The notes: generated by a model from the sequence alone, not told the origin. Counted from the stretch's first letter, positions 54,101 to 60,719 are shown. The stretch: 64,000 nucleotides of DNA from Lineus longissimus (GCF_910592395.1 NC_088313.1:15456437-15520436); one strand, 5' to 3'. Program-made: numbers and translations.

Positions 54101-55143
54101 GCCAGGGTCTATAGAAAGACGTTTAATAATAATGATATCTATGGACTTTAATCCCACGGTCCACAGGGTATATTACGAGTTTGAAGCGTTAGTCGTCAGC
54201 TTTTCATTGTCAGTTAAGGTAGAGTGTTGTTAACTTAACCAAAATGTATGAGTGGGCATTAAGCCAAATGAAACCGGTACATAATAGTGAATCTTAAATT
54301 GTTTGGAAAGCCAGACATTGATCTTTCTCCGTAAATTGCTGAATACTACCAATAGATATGATGGGTTTGGCAGAACTGACGTACACCCCAAACAAATAAA
54401 GCTGTTTGAGCTGTAGAACTTTTATACTACAAACCTCTAAAAAGACCATATGCAACAGATCTCTGTATTTTTGTTTATTAGTTTCTCAACAGCATGTTCA
54501 AAACATTAAAGTGTATTTAAAATTGTTACATTCATTTAATAAGAAGGCGAATGTCAAAGCATGTGTTGTATTTTGTGGTCGCAGGGCAGAAAACCAGCAA
54601 GTGTTAATTAGTTTAGCTTTTTAAAACAGAAATTGAACAACAACATATTTTTTACTTACAATCTCTCCAGCTTGACCATATCCTGAAATGCTCCTTTTTC
54701 CATTGCGTGAATCTGATTGTCCAACAGTTGTCTGGAAACAATGAAGGCGAACACATCAAGATGGGGAAAACACTACAGTTCTGATGATCGAAATGACACA
54801 GGTGGCCATCATTTAGATAAGAGGCTCAATCTATAAGCAACATTATTATTGTTTTTATTATTACATTAAAGAACTTCGAGATGATTTTGAATATTAACTG
54901 ATTTTTTGCTGTAGCTTGGTTCAAAAACCTAAAATTTAATTCAAACTCCAGTGACAAGAAACCACTCAATGAAAAACTGCTCAGGAACTCTAGGAGTATA
55001 TAGAACATCGGATAACTATAGTTTCGTCAATGACTTTACTTCTTCGTTTAGTGATAGCTACATGTACTTACAATATCTTCACATTACGCAGTCCAACAAA
55101 ATCTCCACGTCTTAGTACGGTAATGTTATTCCCCTGAAGATCT
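1..55143 (-). CDS. slit: slit gene, internal part (30 exons; both ends missing)
   Basis: Secreted extracellular-matrix ligand of Robo receptors, known for axon guidance and cell migration. Seen here: four leucine-rich domains (D1-D4), each ending in a cysteine-rich LRRCT cap. D2-D4 also begin with an LRRNT cap. EGF repeats 1 to 5 follow. Thirty exons join to 3,190 bp with unbroken phase. LRR exons are 72 bp (one is 75), phase 2 at both ends. LRRCT exons are 164 bp, phase 2 to 1. LRRNT exons run phase 1 to 2. This is the full Slit order. In the family D2 binds Robo and D4 mediates dimerisation; that is knowledge, not seen here. The signal peptide and D1 LRRNT lie upstream of 55143 and were not located. 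The later EGFs, laminin-G, CTCK and the usual cleavage region between EGF5 and EGF6 lie beyond position 1. No stop or frameshift is present, so the gene looks functional. Confidence 0.97.
152..513 (-). other. slit intron (EGF4), 362 bp
   Basis: GT-AG intron interrupting the EGF4 coding sequence in phase 2. No other signal seen. Confidence 0.9.
514..604 (-). CDS. slit: slit exon: end of EGF3, most of EGF4
   Basis: 91 bp, phase 1 to 2. It reads [20 protein letters not shown] and ends LGNDYK. Acceptor TTACAG, donor GTAAGTTT. Confidence 0.94.
605..915 (-). other. slit intron (EGF3), 311 bp
   Basis: GT-AG intron interrupting EGF3 in phase 1. Nothing else seen. Confidence 0.9.
916..1055 (-). CDS. 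slit: slit exon: end of EGF2, most of EGF3
   Basis: 140 bp, phase 2 to 1. It completes EGF2 with [15 protein letters not shown]3 ([19 protein letters not shown], ending CSCPQGFS) has the calcium-binding pattern. Donor GTAAGGC. Confidence 0.95.
1313..1532 (-). CDS. slit: slit exon: EGF1 and first half of EGF2
   Basis: 220 bp, phase 1 to 2. A short lead-in ([10 protein letters not shown]) is followed by EGF1 ending [18 protein letters not shown]2 then starts [15 protein letters not shown] and breaks at YGRF, before its last two cysteines. Donor GTGAGATA. Confidence 0.95.
1678..1841 (-). CDS. slit: slit exon: D4 LRRCT cap
   Basis: 164 bp, phase 2 to 1. It begins [20 protein letters not shown], contains [12 protein letters not shown], and ends KYFQCN. 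Near-identical to the family cap. Donor GTAGGT. Confidence 0.97.
1842..2203 (-). other. slit intron before the D4 LRRCT, 362 bp
   Basis: Phase-2 intron between D4 LRR4 and LRRCT. It has a short near-duplicate (ATGCCATTTAGCCAGGACC and ATGCAATTGAGTCAGGACC, 1902-1964). Otherwise nothing seen. Confidence 0.85.
2204..2275 (-). CDS. slit: slit exon: D4 LRR4
   Basis: 72 bp, phase 2 to 2. It begins [15 protein letters not shown] and ends ALTHI. Donor GTAAGTATT. Confidence 0.96.
2276..2653 (-). other. slit intron, D4 LRR3-LRR4, 378 bp
   Basis: Phase-2 GT-AG intron with no recognisable element. Confidence 0.9.
2654..2725 (-). CDS. slit: slit exon: D4 LRR3
   Basis: 72 bp, phase 2 to 2. It begins [15 protein letters not shown] and ends QLRVL. 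Donor GTGAGTATA. Confidence 0.96.
2726..3052 (-). other. slit intron, D4 LRR2-LRR3, 327 bp
   Basis: Phase-2 GT-AG intron with no recognisable element. Confidence 0.9.
3053..3124 (-). CDS. slit: slit exon: D4 LRR2
   Basis: 72 bp, phase 2 to 2. It begins [15 protein letters not shown] and ends TMHTL, including the SNQT segment typical of D4. Confidence 0.96.
3233..3304 (-). CDS. slit: slit exon: D4 LRR1
   Basis: 72 bp, phase 2 to 2. It begins [15 protein letters not shown] and ends KLQSM. Confidence 0.95.
3571..3766 (-). CDS. slit: slit exon: D3-D4 linker and D4 LRRNT cap
   Basis: 196 bp, phase 1 to 2. It opens with a long linker ([15 protein letters not shown], then [17 protein letters not shown]) before the cap [14 protein letters not shown]. 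It ends [10 protein letters not shown]. The linker carries four cysteines beyond the cap set, which is longer and more cysteine-rich than I expect for Slit. Confidence 0.94.
3924..4159 (-). CDS. slit: slit exon: D3 LRR5 fused with LRRCT
   Basis: 236 bp, phase 2 to 1. It begins [15 protein letters not shown], continues through [20 protein letters not shown], and ends LKMQDFTCD. The length is exactly 72+164, so this exon holds what is split over two exons in D1, D2 and D4. Donor GTAAGTGC. Confidence 0.96.
4361..4432 (-). CDS. slit: slit exon: D3 LRR4
   Basis: 72 bp, phase 2 to 2. It begins [15 protein letters not shown] and ends ELRLL. Donor GTAAGTGAA. Confidence 0.96.
4433..4873 (-). other. 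slit intron, D3 LRR3-LRR4, 441 bp
   Basis: Phase-2 GT-AG intron with no recognisable element. Confidence 0.9.
4874..4945 (-). CDS. slit: slit exon: D3 LRR3
   Basis: 72 bp, phase 2 to 2. It begins [15 protein letters not shown] and ends RIRTL. Confidence 0.95.
5110..5181 (-). CDS. slit: slit exon: D3 LRR2
   Basis: 72 bp, phase 2 to 2. It begins [15 protein letters not shown] and ends NLQEV. Donor GTAAGTATG. Confidence 0.95.
5182..5535 (-). other. slit intron, D3 LRR1-LRR2, 354 bp
   Basis: Phase-2 GT-AG intron. It contains the inverted repeat at 5312-5421, listed separately. Confidence 0.9.
5312..5421. repeat. Inverted repeat, 29-bp arms
   Basis: Arms 5312-5340 and 5393-5421 are reverse complements at 27 of 29 bases (core GCAAATGCTTTT / AAAAGCATTTGC), separated by 52 bases. 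Pairing continues weakly outside the arms. It may be a small foldback element (MITE-like) or a hairpin in the slit pre-mRNA. No flanking target duplication is clear. Confidence 0.75.
5536..5610 (-). CDS. slit: slit exon: D3 LRR1
   Basis: 75 bp rather than 72, phase 2 to 2. It begins [16 protein letters not shown] and ends NLVKL. The extra residue is also present in the first D3 repeat of vertebrate Slit. Confidence 0.95.
5611..6086 (-). other. slit intron between D3 LRRNT and LRR1, 476 bp
   Basis: Phase-2 GT-AG intron. It includes an ATGTATATGTATATG run near 5842-5858 and nothing else recognised. Confidence 0.9.
6087..6237 (-). CDS. slit: slit exon: D3 LRRNT cap
   Basis: 151 bp, phase 1 to 2. 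A linker with one cysteine, then [14 protein letters not shown] and an end at IPSYATEL. Donor GTAAGTAGC. Confidence 0.96.
6238..7897 (-). other. slit intron between D2 LRRCT and D3 LRRNT, 1,660 bp
   Basis: Phase-1 intron and the longest in the compact half of the gene. It contains the hammerhead-like word at 6947-6985 and a loose duplication near 7700-7800 (AAAGTTTTGGAT.AGCCAATTTCA, twice). No coding frame I can support. Confidence 0.85.
6947..6985 (+). ncRNA. Degenerate hammerhead-like / repeat-tail motif
   Basis: TTGAAAAA is followed by a small stem (GTGT, loop CAAAT, ACAC), then GAAAC and GTCGAG. This resembles the CTGANGA-stem-GAAAC layout of hammerhead ribozymes found in some retroelements, but the first core box is imperfect and no stem III was worked out. 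It may be only the tail of an interspersed repeat. Confidence 0.2.
7898..8061 (-). CDS. slit: slit exon: D2 LRRCT cap
   Basis: 164 bp, phase 2 to 1. It begins [20 protein letters not shown], contains IETSGARC, and ends KFKCK. The donor is GTTAAT, weaker than the GTAAGT or GTGAGT used by nearly all other exons. Confidence 0.96.
8062..8812 (-). other. slit intron between D2 LRR5 and LRRCT, 751 bp
   Basis: Phase-2 GT-AG intron with no recognisable element. Confidence 0.9.
8813..8884 (-). CDS. slit: slit exon: D2 LRR5
   Basis: 72 bp, phase 2 to 2. It begins [15 protein letters not shown] and ends NIQTL. Donor GTAAGTGTT. Confidence 0.97.
9091..9162 (-). CDS. slit: slit exon: D2 LRR4
   Basis: 72 bp, phase 2 to 2. 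It begins [15 protein letters not shown] and ends NLNLL, nearly the family consensus. Confidence 0.97.
9361..9432 (-). CDS. slit: slit exon: D2 LRR3
   Basis: 72 bp, phase 2 to 2. It begins [15 protein letters not shown] and ends ALQLL. Donor GTAAGTATG. Confidence 0.97.
9433..9766 (-). other. slit intron, D2 LRR2-LRR3, 334 bp
   Basis: Phase-2 GT-AG intron with nothing recognised. Confidence 0.9.
9767..9838 (-). CDS. slit: slit exon: D2 LRR2
   Basis: 72 bp, phase 2 to 2. It begins [15 protein letters not shown] and ends SLNSL. D2 is the family's Robo-binding domain and is the best conserved part here. Confidence 0.97.
9839..10572 (-). other. slit intron, D2 LRR1-LRR2, 734 bp
   Basis: Phase-2 GT-AG intron. 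About 72% of it is the 53-bp minisatellite listed separately. Confidence 0.9.
10012..10540. repeat. 53-bp minisatellite, ten copies
   Basis: Ten head-to-tail copies; nine are 53 bp and the sixth is 52 bp. Each contains CACTGGGAGCCAAAC (or CCGGG) and GATAAATAAAC. Copies differ at a few fixed positions (CTGG/CCGG, ACAATAG/ACCATAG, AAACTG/AAGCTG). The unit is not a multiple of three. The minus-strand open frame across it is a repeat artefact. Confidence 0.95.
10573..10644 (-). CDS. slit: slit exon: D2 LRR1
   Basis: 72 bp, phase 2 to 2. It begins [15 protein letters not shown] and ends RLRRI, very close to the conserved Slit D2 first repeat. Confidence 0.97.
10870..11011 (-). CDS. slit: slit exon: D2 LRRNT cap
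   Basis: 142 bp, phase 1 to 2. A short linker, then the LRRNT cysteines in [14 protein letters not shown], ending [16 protein letters not shown]. Donor GTGAGTATC. Confidence 0.96.
11291..11454 (-). CDS. slit: slit exon: D1 LRRCT cap
   Basis: 164 bp, phase 2 to 1. It begins [20 protein letters not shown] and ends ESDFTCN. The cap cysteines CDC, TTC and FTC are present. Donor GTGAGTAT. Confidence 0.96.
11455..12083 (-). other. slit intron between D1 LRR6 and LRRCT, 629 bp
   Basis: Phase-2 intron with a perfect hairpin at 12014-12041. No coding frame I can support. Confidence 0.9.
12014..12041. repeat. Perfect 11-bp-arm palindrome with two CACGTG cores
   Basis: Arms CATGCCACGTG (12014-12024) and CACGTGGCATG (12031-12041) flank the 6-base spacer GCCCCG. 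Each arm holds a palindromic CACGTG E-box. It could be a DNA-binding site pair or an RNA hairpin in the slit intron. Confidence 0.8.
12084..12155 (-). CDS. slit: slit exon: D1 LRR6
   Basis: 72 bp, phase 2 to 2. It begins [15 protein letters not shown] and ends HKLRVT. Donor GTAAGTAT. Last repeat before the D1 cap. Confidence 0.95.
12156..12496 (-). other. slit intron, D1 LRR5-LRR6, 341 bp
   Basis: Phase-2 GT-AG intron with nothing recognised. Confidence 0.9.
12497..12568 (-). CDS. slit: slit exon: D1 LRR5
   Basis: 72 bp, phase 2 to 2. It begins [15 protein letters not shown] and ends DMEIL. Donor GTAAGTGC. Confidence 0.95.
12569..13360 (-). other. slit intron, D1 LRR4-LRR5, 792 bp
   Basis: Phase-2 GT-AG intron with no recognisable element. 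Confidence 0.9.
13361..13432 (-). CDS. slit: slit exon: D1 LRR4
   Basis: 72 bp, phase 2 to 2. It begins [15 protein letters not shown] and ends LLKNL, matching Slit D1 repeat 4. Donor GTAAGTACA. Its upstream intron is 29.8 kb. Confidence 0.95.
13836..14081. repeat. Imperfect 67-70-bp tandem repeat, about 3.6 copies
   Basis: Each copy starts with CATTTGCT.GCTGAT and carries GGATTGTCTC or GGGTTGTCTC near its end. Copies start near 13836, 13903, 13971 and 14040, and divergence rises toward the right. Confidence 0.8.
15035..15049. repeat. C homopolymer of 15
   Basis: Uninterrupted run of 15 C. A likely site of length error in assembly or real polymorphism. Confidence 0.95.
20677..20732 (-). repeat. 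Truncated tRNA-like sequence (tRNA relic or SINE head)
   Basis: On the minus strand, an A-box-like TGGCTCAGTCCTG (20712-20724) is followed by a B-box-like GGTTCGTGTCCC (20684-20695). Five of seven acceptor-stem pairs are possible (GAGCCGA with TCGGTGA), and the T stem pairs GGG/CCC. The distance between the boxes is about 15 bases too short for a whole tRNA, so the anticodon region is damaged. Confidence 0.5.
20808..21433 (-). pseudogene. Possible decayed coding fragments, unrecognised
   Basis: Two adjacent minus-strand open stretches, 21206-21433 (75 codons) and 20808-21113 (about 101 codons), are separated by stops. Their residue mix looks protein-like (for example [20 protein letters not shown] and [17 protein letters not shown]). 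I recognise no family. They may be remnants of a transposon or inserted gene, or chance. Confidence 0.2.
22131..22149. repeat. Short perfect palindrome
   Basis: ACGCCGAT and ATCGGCGT flank a two-base spacer. Possibly a binding site or a small hairpin; could be chance. Confidence 0.5.
32723..32841. repeat. 16-bp tandem repeat, about 7.4 copies
   Basis: Near-perfect array of CGTACTGGCATACTAT; the first unit has CGTACTAT in its second half. Copies are almost identical, so the array is young or still homogenising. Confidence 0.95.
36054..36490. repeat. Diverged tandem repeat, about 145-155 bp, three copies
   Basis: GGGGAAACATAAAATCGT occurs at 36213 and 36356. Each is followed by GTACTGAA or GTATTGAA, AGAATGAT and CTTGTTACT. 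A third copy begins near 36054 and shares AGAATGATACAC.TGTTACT and GTTAACCCT. Confidence 0.65.
37244..37274. repeat. Perfect inverted repeat, 13-bp arms
   Basis: ACCAAGTATAGAT (37244-37256) and ATCTATACTTGGT (37262-37274) with a 5-base spacer. Strong hairpin in either strand. Confidence 0.85.
40644..41116. other. Upstream flank of the lectin-like gene
   Basis: AT-rich sequence within the slit intron, with no coding frame I can support. It presumably holds the nested gene's regulatory sequence, but I recognise no specific site. Confidence 0.3.
41117..41124 (+). promoter_or_regulatory. TATA box of the nested lectin-like gene
   Basis: TATATAAA lies 75 bases before the start codon. Transcription would begin near 41147-41152, leaving a 5' leader of about 50 bases. 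The spacing fits a TATA-driven promoter; no other promoter element was recognised. Confidence 0.55.
41199..42374 (+). CDS. Secreted protein with two C-type-lectin-like domains, intronless, nested in a slit intron
   Basis: 391 residues in one exon. Residues 1-20 look like a signal peptide (hydrophobic 9-18, cut near YS/LN). CTLD1 spans about 38-180, with cysteines 63, 138, 160 and 178 in the usual four-cysteine pattern and YWMG at 98-101 as the WIGL-like motif. A basic, proline-rich linker (181-199) leads to CTLD2 (about 200-344), which has Cys201/213, 230, 232, 244 and 341 and YWLGLSW at 269-275. The C-terminal tail holds CYPYQCQC. Possible N-glycosylation sites are N22, N148 and N184. Neither domain shows EPN or QPD with WND, so classical calcium-dependent sugar binding is doubtful. 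CTLD2 also lacks an obvious inner cysteine pair. The start codon has A at -3 and G at +4. The gene lies antisense inside the 29.8 kb slit intron. Role unknown; secreted recognition or matrix protein is inference. Confidence 0.88.
   Translation: MADILVRCGLLFTLLGCVYSLNWTYEFVYQRRPRIVYEYAFVKPDTTKIDSKGYTWYDGQEICMSNGGYLLSIDTAVENRMFLLGNIYLDDLRSDRNYWMGRNRLDNVYEWKATNDKPERDQLRMYPTSGFRDFNKRCMALSFYIGDNETRNTKLTVGNCGSDRVEFGGKHYLSGFICKREKRNTTPKPRPPKPSVVPGYCPRGWIDAGTNKCFRVFERATGITHEEAECRCLSVRGHKPNLACPTTPYEIEAVSTLAITESFYDTTIYWLGLSWDQSDPNSVTPGVEPPWVWADNSRVELDYLNTRYDLFHGNGFIGKMPGANYVWEKHRGAALHARYICQIEKDPDNIITEENGCYPYQCQCDAGSIKGSDSTTDLPSVRDFIKGYEFW
42375..43267. other. Gap between the lectin-like gene and slit LRR3 exon
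   Basis: Likely 3' untranslated sequence of the lectin-like gene, then slit intron. I find no AATAAA here. The first ATTAAA (43366) and AATAAA (43490) on the plus strand both lie beyond the slit LRR3 exon. An AGTAAA variant occurs near 42497. Confidence 0.4.
43268..43339 (-). CDS. slit: slit exon: D1 LRR3 (isolated)
   Basis: 72 bp, phase 2 to 2, donor GTAAGTA. It begins [11 protein letters not shown] and ends SNLHRL, matching the RLNRNHL...LYRL form of Slit D1 repeat 3. It sits alone between introns of 11.3 kb and 29.8 kb, and it fills exactly the missing repeat between LRR2 and LRR4. There is no long open frame around it, so a length-based gene finder would miss it. Confidence 0.94.
44598..44675. 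repeat. 39-bp perfect tandem duplication
   Basis: Two identical adjacent units, 44598-44636 and 44637-44675, each starting AAAAAGATAGAATTTGG and ending GATAGGGGT. A recent duplication. Confidence 0.97.
45331..45419. repeat. Inverted repeat around a TAAT-rich core
   Basis: Left arm 45331-45366 (AAAGTGATT...ATGTTGTCT..TAATTA) pairs with right arm 45392-45419 (TAATTAGACAACAT...AATCACTTT) apart from small gaps. The centre carries TAATGATTAAT. It may be a foldback element or a palindromic regulatory block. Confidence 0.65.
51462..51668 (+). CDS. Possible short gene or first exon with one membrane segment, unrecognised
   Basis: 68 codons from ATGGCGGAG. The hydrophobic stretch [15 protein letters not shown] (about residues 26-40) could be a membrane helix, after a charged start ([18 protein letters not shown]). 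Upstream GTAACCGGAAATGG and the start itself resemble ETS and YY1-type promoter words. A possible GTATGT donor lies near 51599. I know no family for it and find no clear downstream exon. Confidence 0.25.
   Translation: MAELHGERWVKEVEDVTGIRLKSSSVWQCVALAVWFISFGKCLEISMLKRFYTINHDDQEVLLQNFMI
54660..54731 (-). CDS. slit: slit exon: D1 LRR2
   Basis: 72 bp, phase 2 to 2. It reads [15 protein letters not shown] and ends KLERL, close to the second repeat of Slit D1. Donor GTAAGTAAA. Confidence 0.96.
54732..55071 (-). other. slit intron, D1 LRR1-LRR2, 340 bp
   Basis: Phase-2 GT-AG intron with nothing else recognised. Confidence 0.9.
55072..55143 (-). CDS. slit: slit exon: D1 LRR1
   Basis: 72 bp, phase 2 to 2. 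It reads [15 protein letters not shown] and ends VKIL. Strong acceptor (pyrimidine tract then CAG) and donor GTAAGTA. This is the most 5' exon I can find; the preceding exon must supply LRRNT and end in phase 2. Confidence 0.95.
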
Positions 55144-57163
55144 CTGAAAAGACAGATGGAGTGACATTTAGAGATACATGTATCACTAAGACAGAGATTG
55201 CAATCAACAAGTTCCGAGTAGGCTGTCGTGAGAAAATACATAGAAAAGAAAGAAACTTCAAAAGTAAACACATCGACACAACCAGTTGTCCGTCTACTGC
55301 ATCCTCAGTTGACCCTTCACGATATAACCTTTTTCACCCGTAATATAGATACCTCTTATCGAATTGATTGTTAATAAAGTATTTCTGATTGTTTTTCATA
55401 TGAAAAGTACAATGTATATCAAAGAATTGTTGTAATATGCAACATAAGGGTCAGCAATCCCTGATTCTACTAAATGTATTACACGTAGTTCAGTATGCTA
55501 TCGAAACCAAACATTATACATTATACGCGTGAATTTCAAAGGTTCTCGTCTTCGACTTCTATCAGTATTTAGCTCTAGAAGGCCGATGTTTGATTGTATC
55601 ACACTATCAAAACCTTAAACAGGCTTCCACACGCATTGCATAGATACCTTTGCGTCTTAGAGAATGTCTCTAAGTTCCTTAAGCTATTCAAGGAAGAGAC
55701 AGCAAACTTGTTGAATGTGGAAAGCAATGTGTTGTTGTTTTCTAAGAAAACATGCTAGGTGCCACTTAAACTGGCGTGAGCACCCAAGAGGGGGAATCTT
55801 GTTGTATGATTCCATTCCTCCCACAGATAACAAAAGTAGAAATTTGGAAATAGTGGGTATTGTCAAATCTCGCTCATCTTCAAAAATAGGTTTATCTCTC
55901 ACTTAGACTCCTGGTGATTGAGGGCAGTGAGGGGATATTTGGCGGCACAACCGACATGGTGACCATGTGAATTCACATAGTGCATATGCTTGCCTTCTCT
56001 CTCGTCTTTCTCTAACTAAAGAACAGGATTGAGAATTGAGAAGACGCTAAAAAAGGTGGCTAAAGTAAAGTGATAGAATCGAATTTGACCAAATGAAATT
56101 TCGAAGTCTAAATTATCTAAAACTACATATTTTGCCAGAATCGGACAGAGCATGACCAAGAACAATCAATCCATTTGAAGCAAATTACTGACTCCTTTTC
56201 TCAGCCATTTGGGAGTTTTTGCGTGCAGAGTCATTTTTCGCTTAATGAAGTATGAAGTGTGTCACTCACACCCCGAATAATAACTACTCGCACTTTCTGC
56301 CAAAATATAACCAAGTTTAGAACACCTTATTGAAATTATAACAGTCAATGTAATCGAACCACACATCTATGCTATAAACTATGAAAAATATAAATGGATA
56401 AAATGTTATTTCTGTATTTAGCAAAAACTGAAGAAAAATAGTATGCATTGATCAGGATTTCCAAAGCATTCTTTTCTTCTTGGACTCCGTTAGTTCAAAA
56501 ATCTGAAAATTCATCTCGAATATGAAAACTTCTATTTGGGTAAATACGCATACGGAATATCAGTTAAAGAATACTTCAATGGAAATGACTACTTCTTACA
56601 ATGGAATCGCCATGAAATAAATAGTTTCAAGAGATATTTCATGTTACGATAGCAATCTACGTGGCGCCGTGGCGCAGAGTTATGAAAAAGCAATAATCTA
56701 ATGATGATGTATCATGTATACGATAATATATGTCCCTGCAATTCTATGTATGGTATGCAATTCATAAATGTCTTATAATATGACACACTTATCGCATTTA
56801 AGTGAAACAAGGTAAAGGAATGTTTCACTGATATCCAGTTTAGAAGTAAAATACAACATTTTCGGTAGAAGTTCGATTATTAGTGGAACATATAAGTCAG
56901 TGTTGAAAGTCTTGAAGAACTCATCATACTATCTTTTGGCACGGACTGTCATTTACTTTTCATTTCCAACCCCCTGGCACACATAAACTACCTTAACAGA
57001 CAGCTCCTTTGTCTGCACATTGTCAGTGTTTGAAAGTGTGGACCTAGTCAAACCGCATGCCCTGAAGGTCTTGTCAATCGCATCAAAAGATCAACAGTAA
57101 ATGAACCAGATTTAAATGGGATTCACTTTTTATATTTCTTGTCAATCTTAAATATCATCTTAG

Positions 57164-57317
57164 ATATAGAATTGAAAGACCCATTAAACTGGGTGCACTA
57201 TAAGTTTGATAATGGCCACCCAGAGTTACCACACGAGTTTGTAATGGGGAAATTAGGTTGTTTTATTGAGGACATCCGCTCAAAAAGGTTCTTGGGGGTC
57301 TTTGGAATCGACAAAAA
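57164..57317 (+). other. Exon-like open stretch, unrecognised
   Basis: 154 bp, open throughout and phase 1 to 2, between a pyrimidine-rich ...CTTAG acceptor and a GTAAAT donor. It includes DPLNWVHYKFDNGHPELPHE and GKLGCFIEDIRSKRF. No partner exon or family recognised; chance is possible. Confidence 0.18.
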
Positions 57318-60300
57318 GTAAATACCGGTAACATTTACGAAGTATCGTTTACAACATTGACAAATGTATATTCAGTATTAAGTGAAATCAGCCGGCAAGG
57401 ATGATCTTAAGTTTAACGGTATTTCATTAGATTTGAAAGTTTATATCATAGTCTAAGGCAAACTACCCTAGCGTGTTATAGCAAGCAGTACGCCAAGCTA
57501 TCACTGAATTACAGCGGCGGAAATGTCTATCGAATAATGATCACAAAAAAGCTACATATCCATTCCATCGGTATTTTATAGCAATTAAATTAAATTGAAC
57601 CACTGAATACAGTTTATACATATTTGATTGAACTAATTTGTTTATATTTGAAAAAAAGAACAATGTCTATGCGTTCGTAATGAGACGTCAGTTTCATTTG
57701 CTGGATACAGAAGGAGAGGATGGAGGACAGTATATATGTTTTTTTTAAAACTCAAACTCGAACTTGGGCACTAGGAATGTGTTCAAATGTATGCATACAC
57801 CAATATTACAAATGACCTCAAACACTACTACAACCAGAATTTTAGGGGCCTTTCGATTCTTTGCTCTGACCTTTTGGCGTACAAGCGTTGGTTCATGCCT
57901 TTATTTTCATTTCTTATACCCCCTTCCACAGTGTCAACTTCAGTCGGCGCTATTGCAGCTTGTTCGCACCCGGGGCTTTTAATTTTAGATTATATTCAAC
58001 ACTGAAGTTTACACAAACTCTTTGACCAGAATTAACCAACCATGGTTCGTTACAGGGATGTCTTATAAAATAGTGAAATATGAAGCTTGGCAATGTGCGG
58101 TATAAAAGAAGCTAAAGATTGACTGACAACTTCAAGTATCGTCAAAACAGATTACTTTAGTGCCAACCAAATCACGTTAAGTGTTTGCAAACACTAGGGA
58201 ACTCTTTTTTTTCATATTTTCAGTCCTTAAGTATCAGGACAAAAAGCCTTTTATTCCCTCGTATTGATTGTTTTGAGAAAGTTACCACGTTAATAAGATA
58301 GATTTTCTTAAGAAGTTAATATCAGGGCCATGGTGAGAAACAATGGATTTAGCATTGTGGAAAAGAAAAAGGGTCAATTATATTTTTTATCGAGGAGATT
58401 CGACAAATCCTTGTGACCCACTTGACAGGGACTGACTCGTAAATCCATTTAAAGCCTATCCGGTTATTGGTTTGACATGAGCACACCAAAACTGGGAGAA
58501 CACTGGGTTAAGTGACTGCCTGGTCTCAGATGTCTTCAAAAGATTTAAAATGGTAGTGGTACAAAATATCGAAGCAGAAAAAAGCAGTCAAATCTCATTT
58601 CAATGTTGTTTGAGGTGTTTTAAAACAGAAATTAAAACCTCACCATATGCCACCAAACACCGCTCAGGTGTTGCTGTCATTTCGCTCGTATTTGGCCAAG
58701 ATTTAGCTTCACCCTCGCGGTTTTCTGTGAGATCACGAATACCTCCAGCTCGATATCAATTTCTTAAATTACTTCAAGGCCTGAATGGCGAAAGAAGCAA
58801 CTTCTGCAAAAGAAGACTGTCAAGCATGAAAGTGCCCAACCTATCGTTCTCTTGATCTCTCAGAATCTGAGATGATTGTCTCTCAGTGAGTCAGAGTCCT
58901 CGTGGTTGGGGATGGCATATTTACTGTTAGCGCTATCATAAAAGAACCTGATATGAGATACAGCGATTGCGTTGACAGACTCCCTGGGGAATATTTTACC
59001 ATCGTTGCTGGTGATATAAGGGCTGTTTCAAATCTTAAGGATTGTTGGTTTAGCACTTACTCAAGTTTAGGATTTGCAAGAAACATTAAGTGATTCGAGA
59101 TTTAACTTAAATTCCAATTTATATTTGTTCACGGTGTTTTATATTTGACTAATTGATTTGGTTACAGAGTATGTATTCAAGAATCCCGAATTCTGAATTA
59201 GTCAGTCGTATTTGCATTTTGTCGAAACAGCCCGCAGCAACGGGTACAACATATTGTTTGTTAGCACTTTTTACATCTTTTCAATTACTTTTAAATTTGC
59301 GGAATGCCTCAGAAGAAAAAACCCAAAATAATTCTATGGTATTTTCTAAAAATAACGTTTGTACATGATATCGTATGATTAAAATTTAACTACTCTACTC
59401 TGATGCAACCACATGCACGTACGGAGACAAATGCTGTGGGTTATATTTCAATTGAGCTATAATCATTCTTTTGTCATTAATTATTAAAGTACCAGGGGCT
59501 TTTCATAATGGTGTATTAGTCAGCGATTTCAATAATCTGTCAATGTAAAGTGATTTTAAAAACACTAAGTCTGAATCAACATTTTCACTTGTTGGTTTTT
59601 ATTGACTTGAAGAAGTTCAAGCATTTCCAGAAATATGTCAAAATCTCTTGAGCCTAGGCTCCTTTACCTTCATAAACATTTCTCCATGTAACAACATTTC
59701 AGGCTAAAGGTCGTGTAATATAACTTTGCCTGAACGAGAGCACGCCAATGAATCATTTTAAATTACGTCAATCTGCAAAAGGCGGACATCGTTCATCTCA
59801 ACTTGGACCATTCCCCCAACTAGAGAGCGACACCAGTGTACCTTTTATAACTATCTCACTCTAGTGAACTTCCTGAACTCCTGGCAAGATCTACTAACAG
59901 CTAGGTGACGCAAAAAATGTTACAGGCGAAAACATGATGCCATTATCGTTGTCCCCACCCCCGCCTCCACGCCAACAGTGTTCGACTCATACGACCAGTG
60001 TTCTCCTAAGCTGTGTGGTCTCAAATTAATTTGACATATTCCTAGATATCATAATATTGAAAGTACCAGTAACCCAAGGATCTACTAAGATCAGCTTTAC
60101 CATCAACAGTCAATGTGTGCCAGATTGAAACATATTTCTGATCAAGAGTATAGCCCTATGCCAATCAATCTTCATTTTCCCATTACTTTAGTTAGCCATG
60201 CGTCCACTTTATAGCCATGCTAACAGAATCTGTCTCTGGCTAGCGCAATAATCTCGACAAAGGACATGAAATGCGTTCGCGGACTTTGAAGCTTGACGGA

Positions 60301-60719
60301 GGCTATTCACGCTCCCCGTCAACTCGGCGGCTCAGCCGACAGATCAGATGATCATACGATCAGTAATAAGATATCGCAGTGATGGGGAGTCAACTTATTG
60401 AAAACACTGTCTACATGTTACAACTACATACTATTTTCATCAACCAAACCTTTCAAAATTGTCAACCATCTGACTGCCGGCCGCCAGCTCTTTCACAAAC
60501 ATCGTTCCCTATTATTTAGTGGACCTACACCTTACACTTTTTCAGCAAGTTGTGCAGAATCCAGAAGGATTTTTACAGTATCATGTCTGTCATATCTTCA
60601 CACAACTGTTGGCAAAGTAGCTCCATGCATTATAACGAAGTCGTGCATCTCCAATCGTCGGGTCCAGTACGTTCCTCTACCAACACCTTCCTCTGTGCGT
60701 GCATGCACTGATGCAGGTA

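Larger units (their letters stand above)
43340..54659 (-). other. slit intron (D1 LRR2-LRR3), 11.3 kb
   Basis: Phase-2 intron. It contains a 39-bp duplication, an inverted repeat with homeodomain-like words, and a short plus-strand open frame with promoter-like context (51462). No other gene is supported. Confidence 0.85.

Noticed and set aside
55144-55271. Open frame continuing upstream of the LRR1 exon (includes LVDCNLC)
   Set aside because: A strong CAG acceptor defines the exon start at 55143. The upstream residues do not fit an LRRNT cap.
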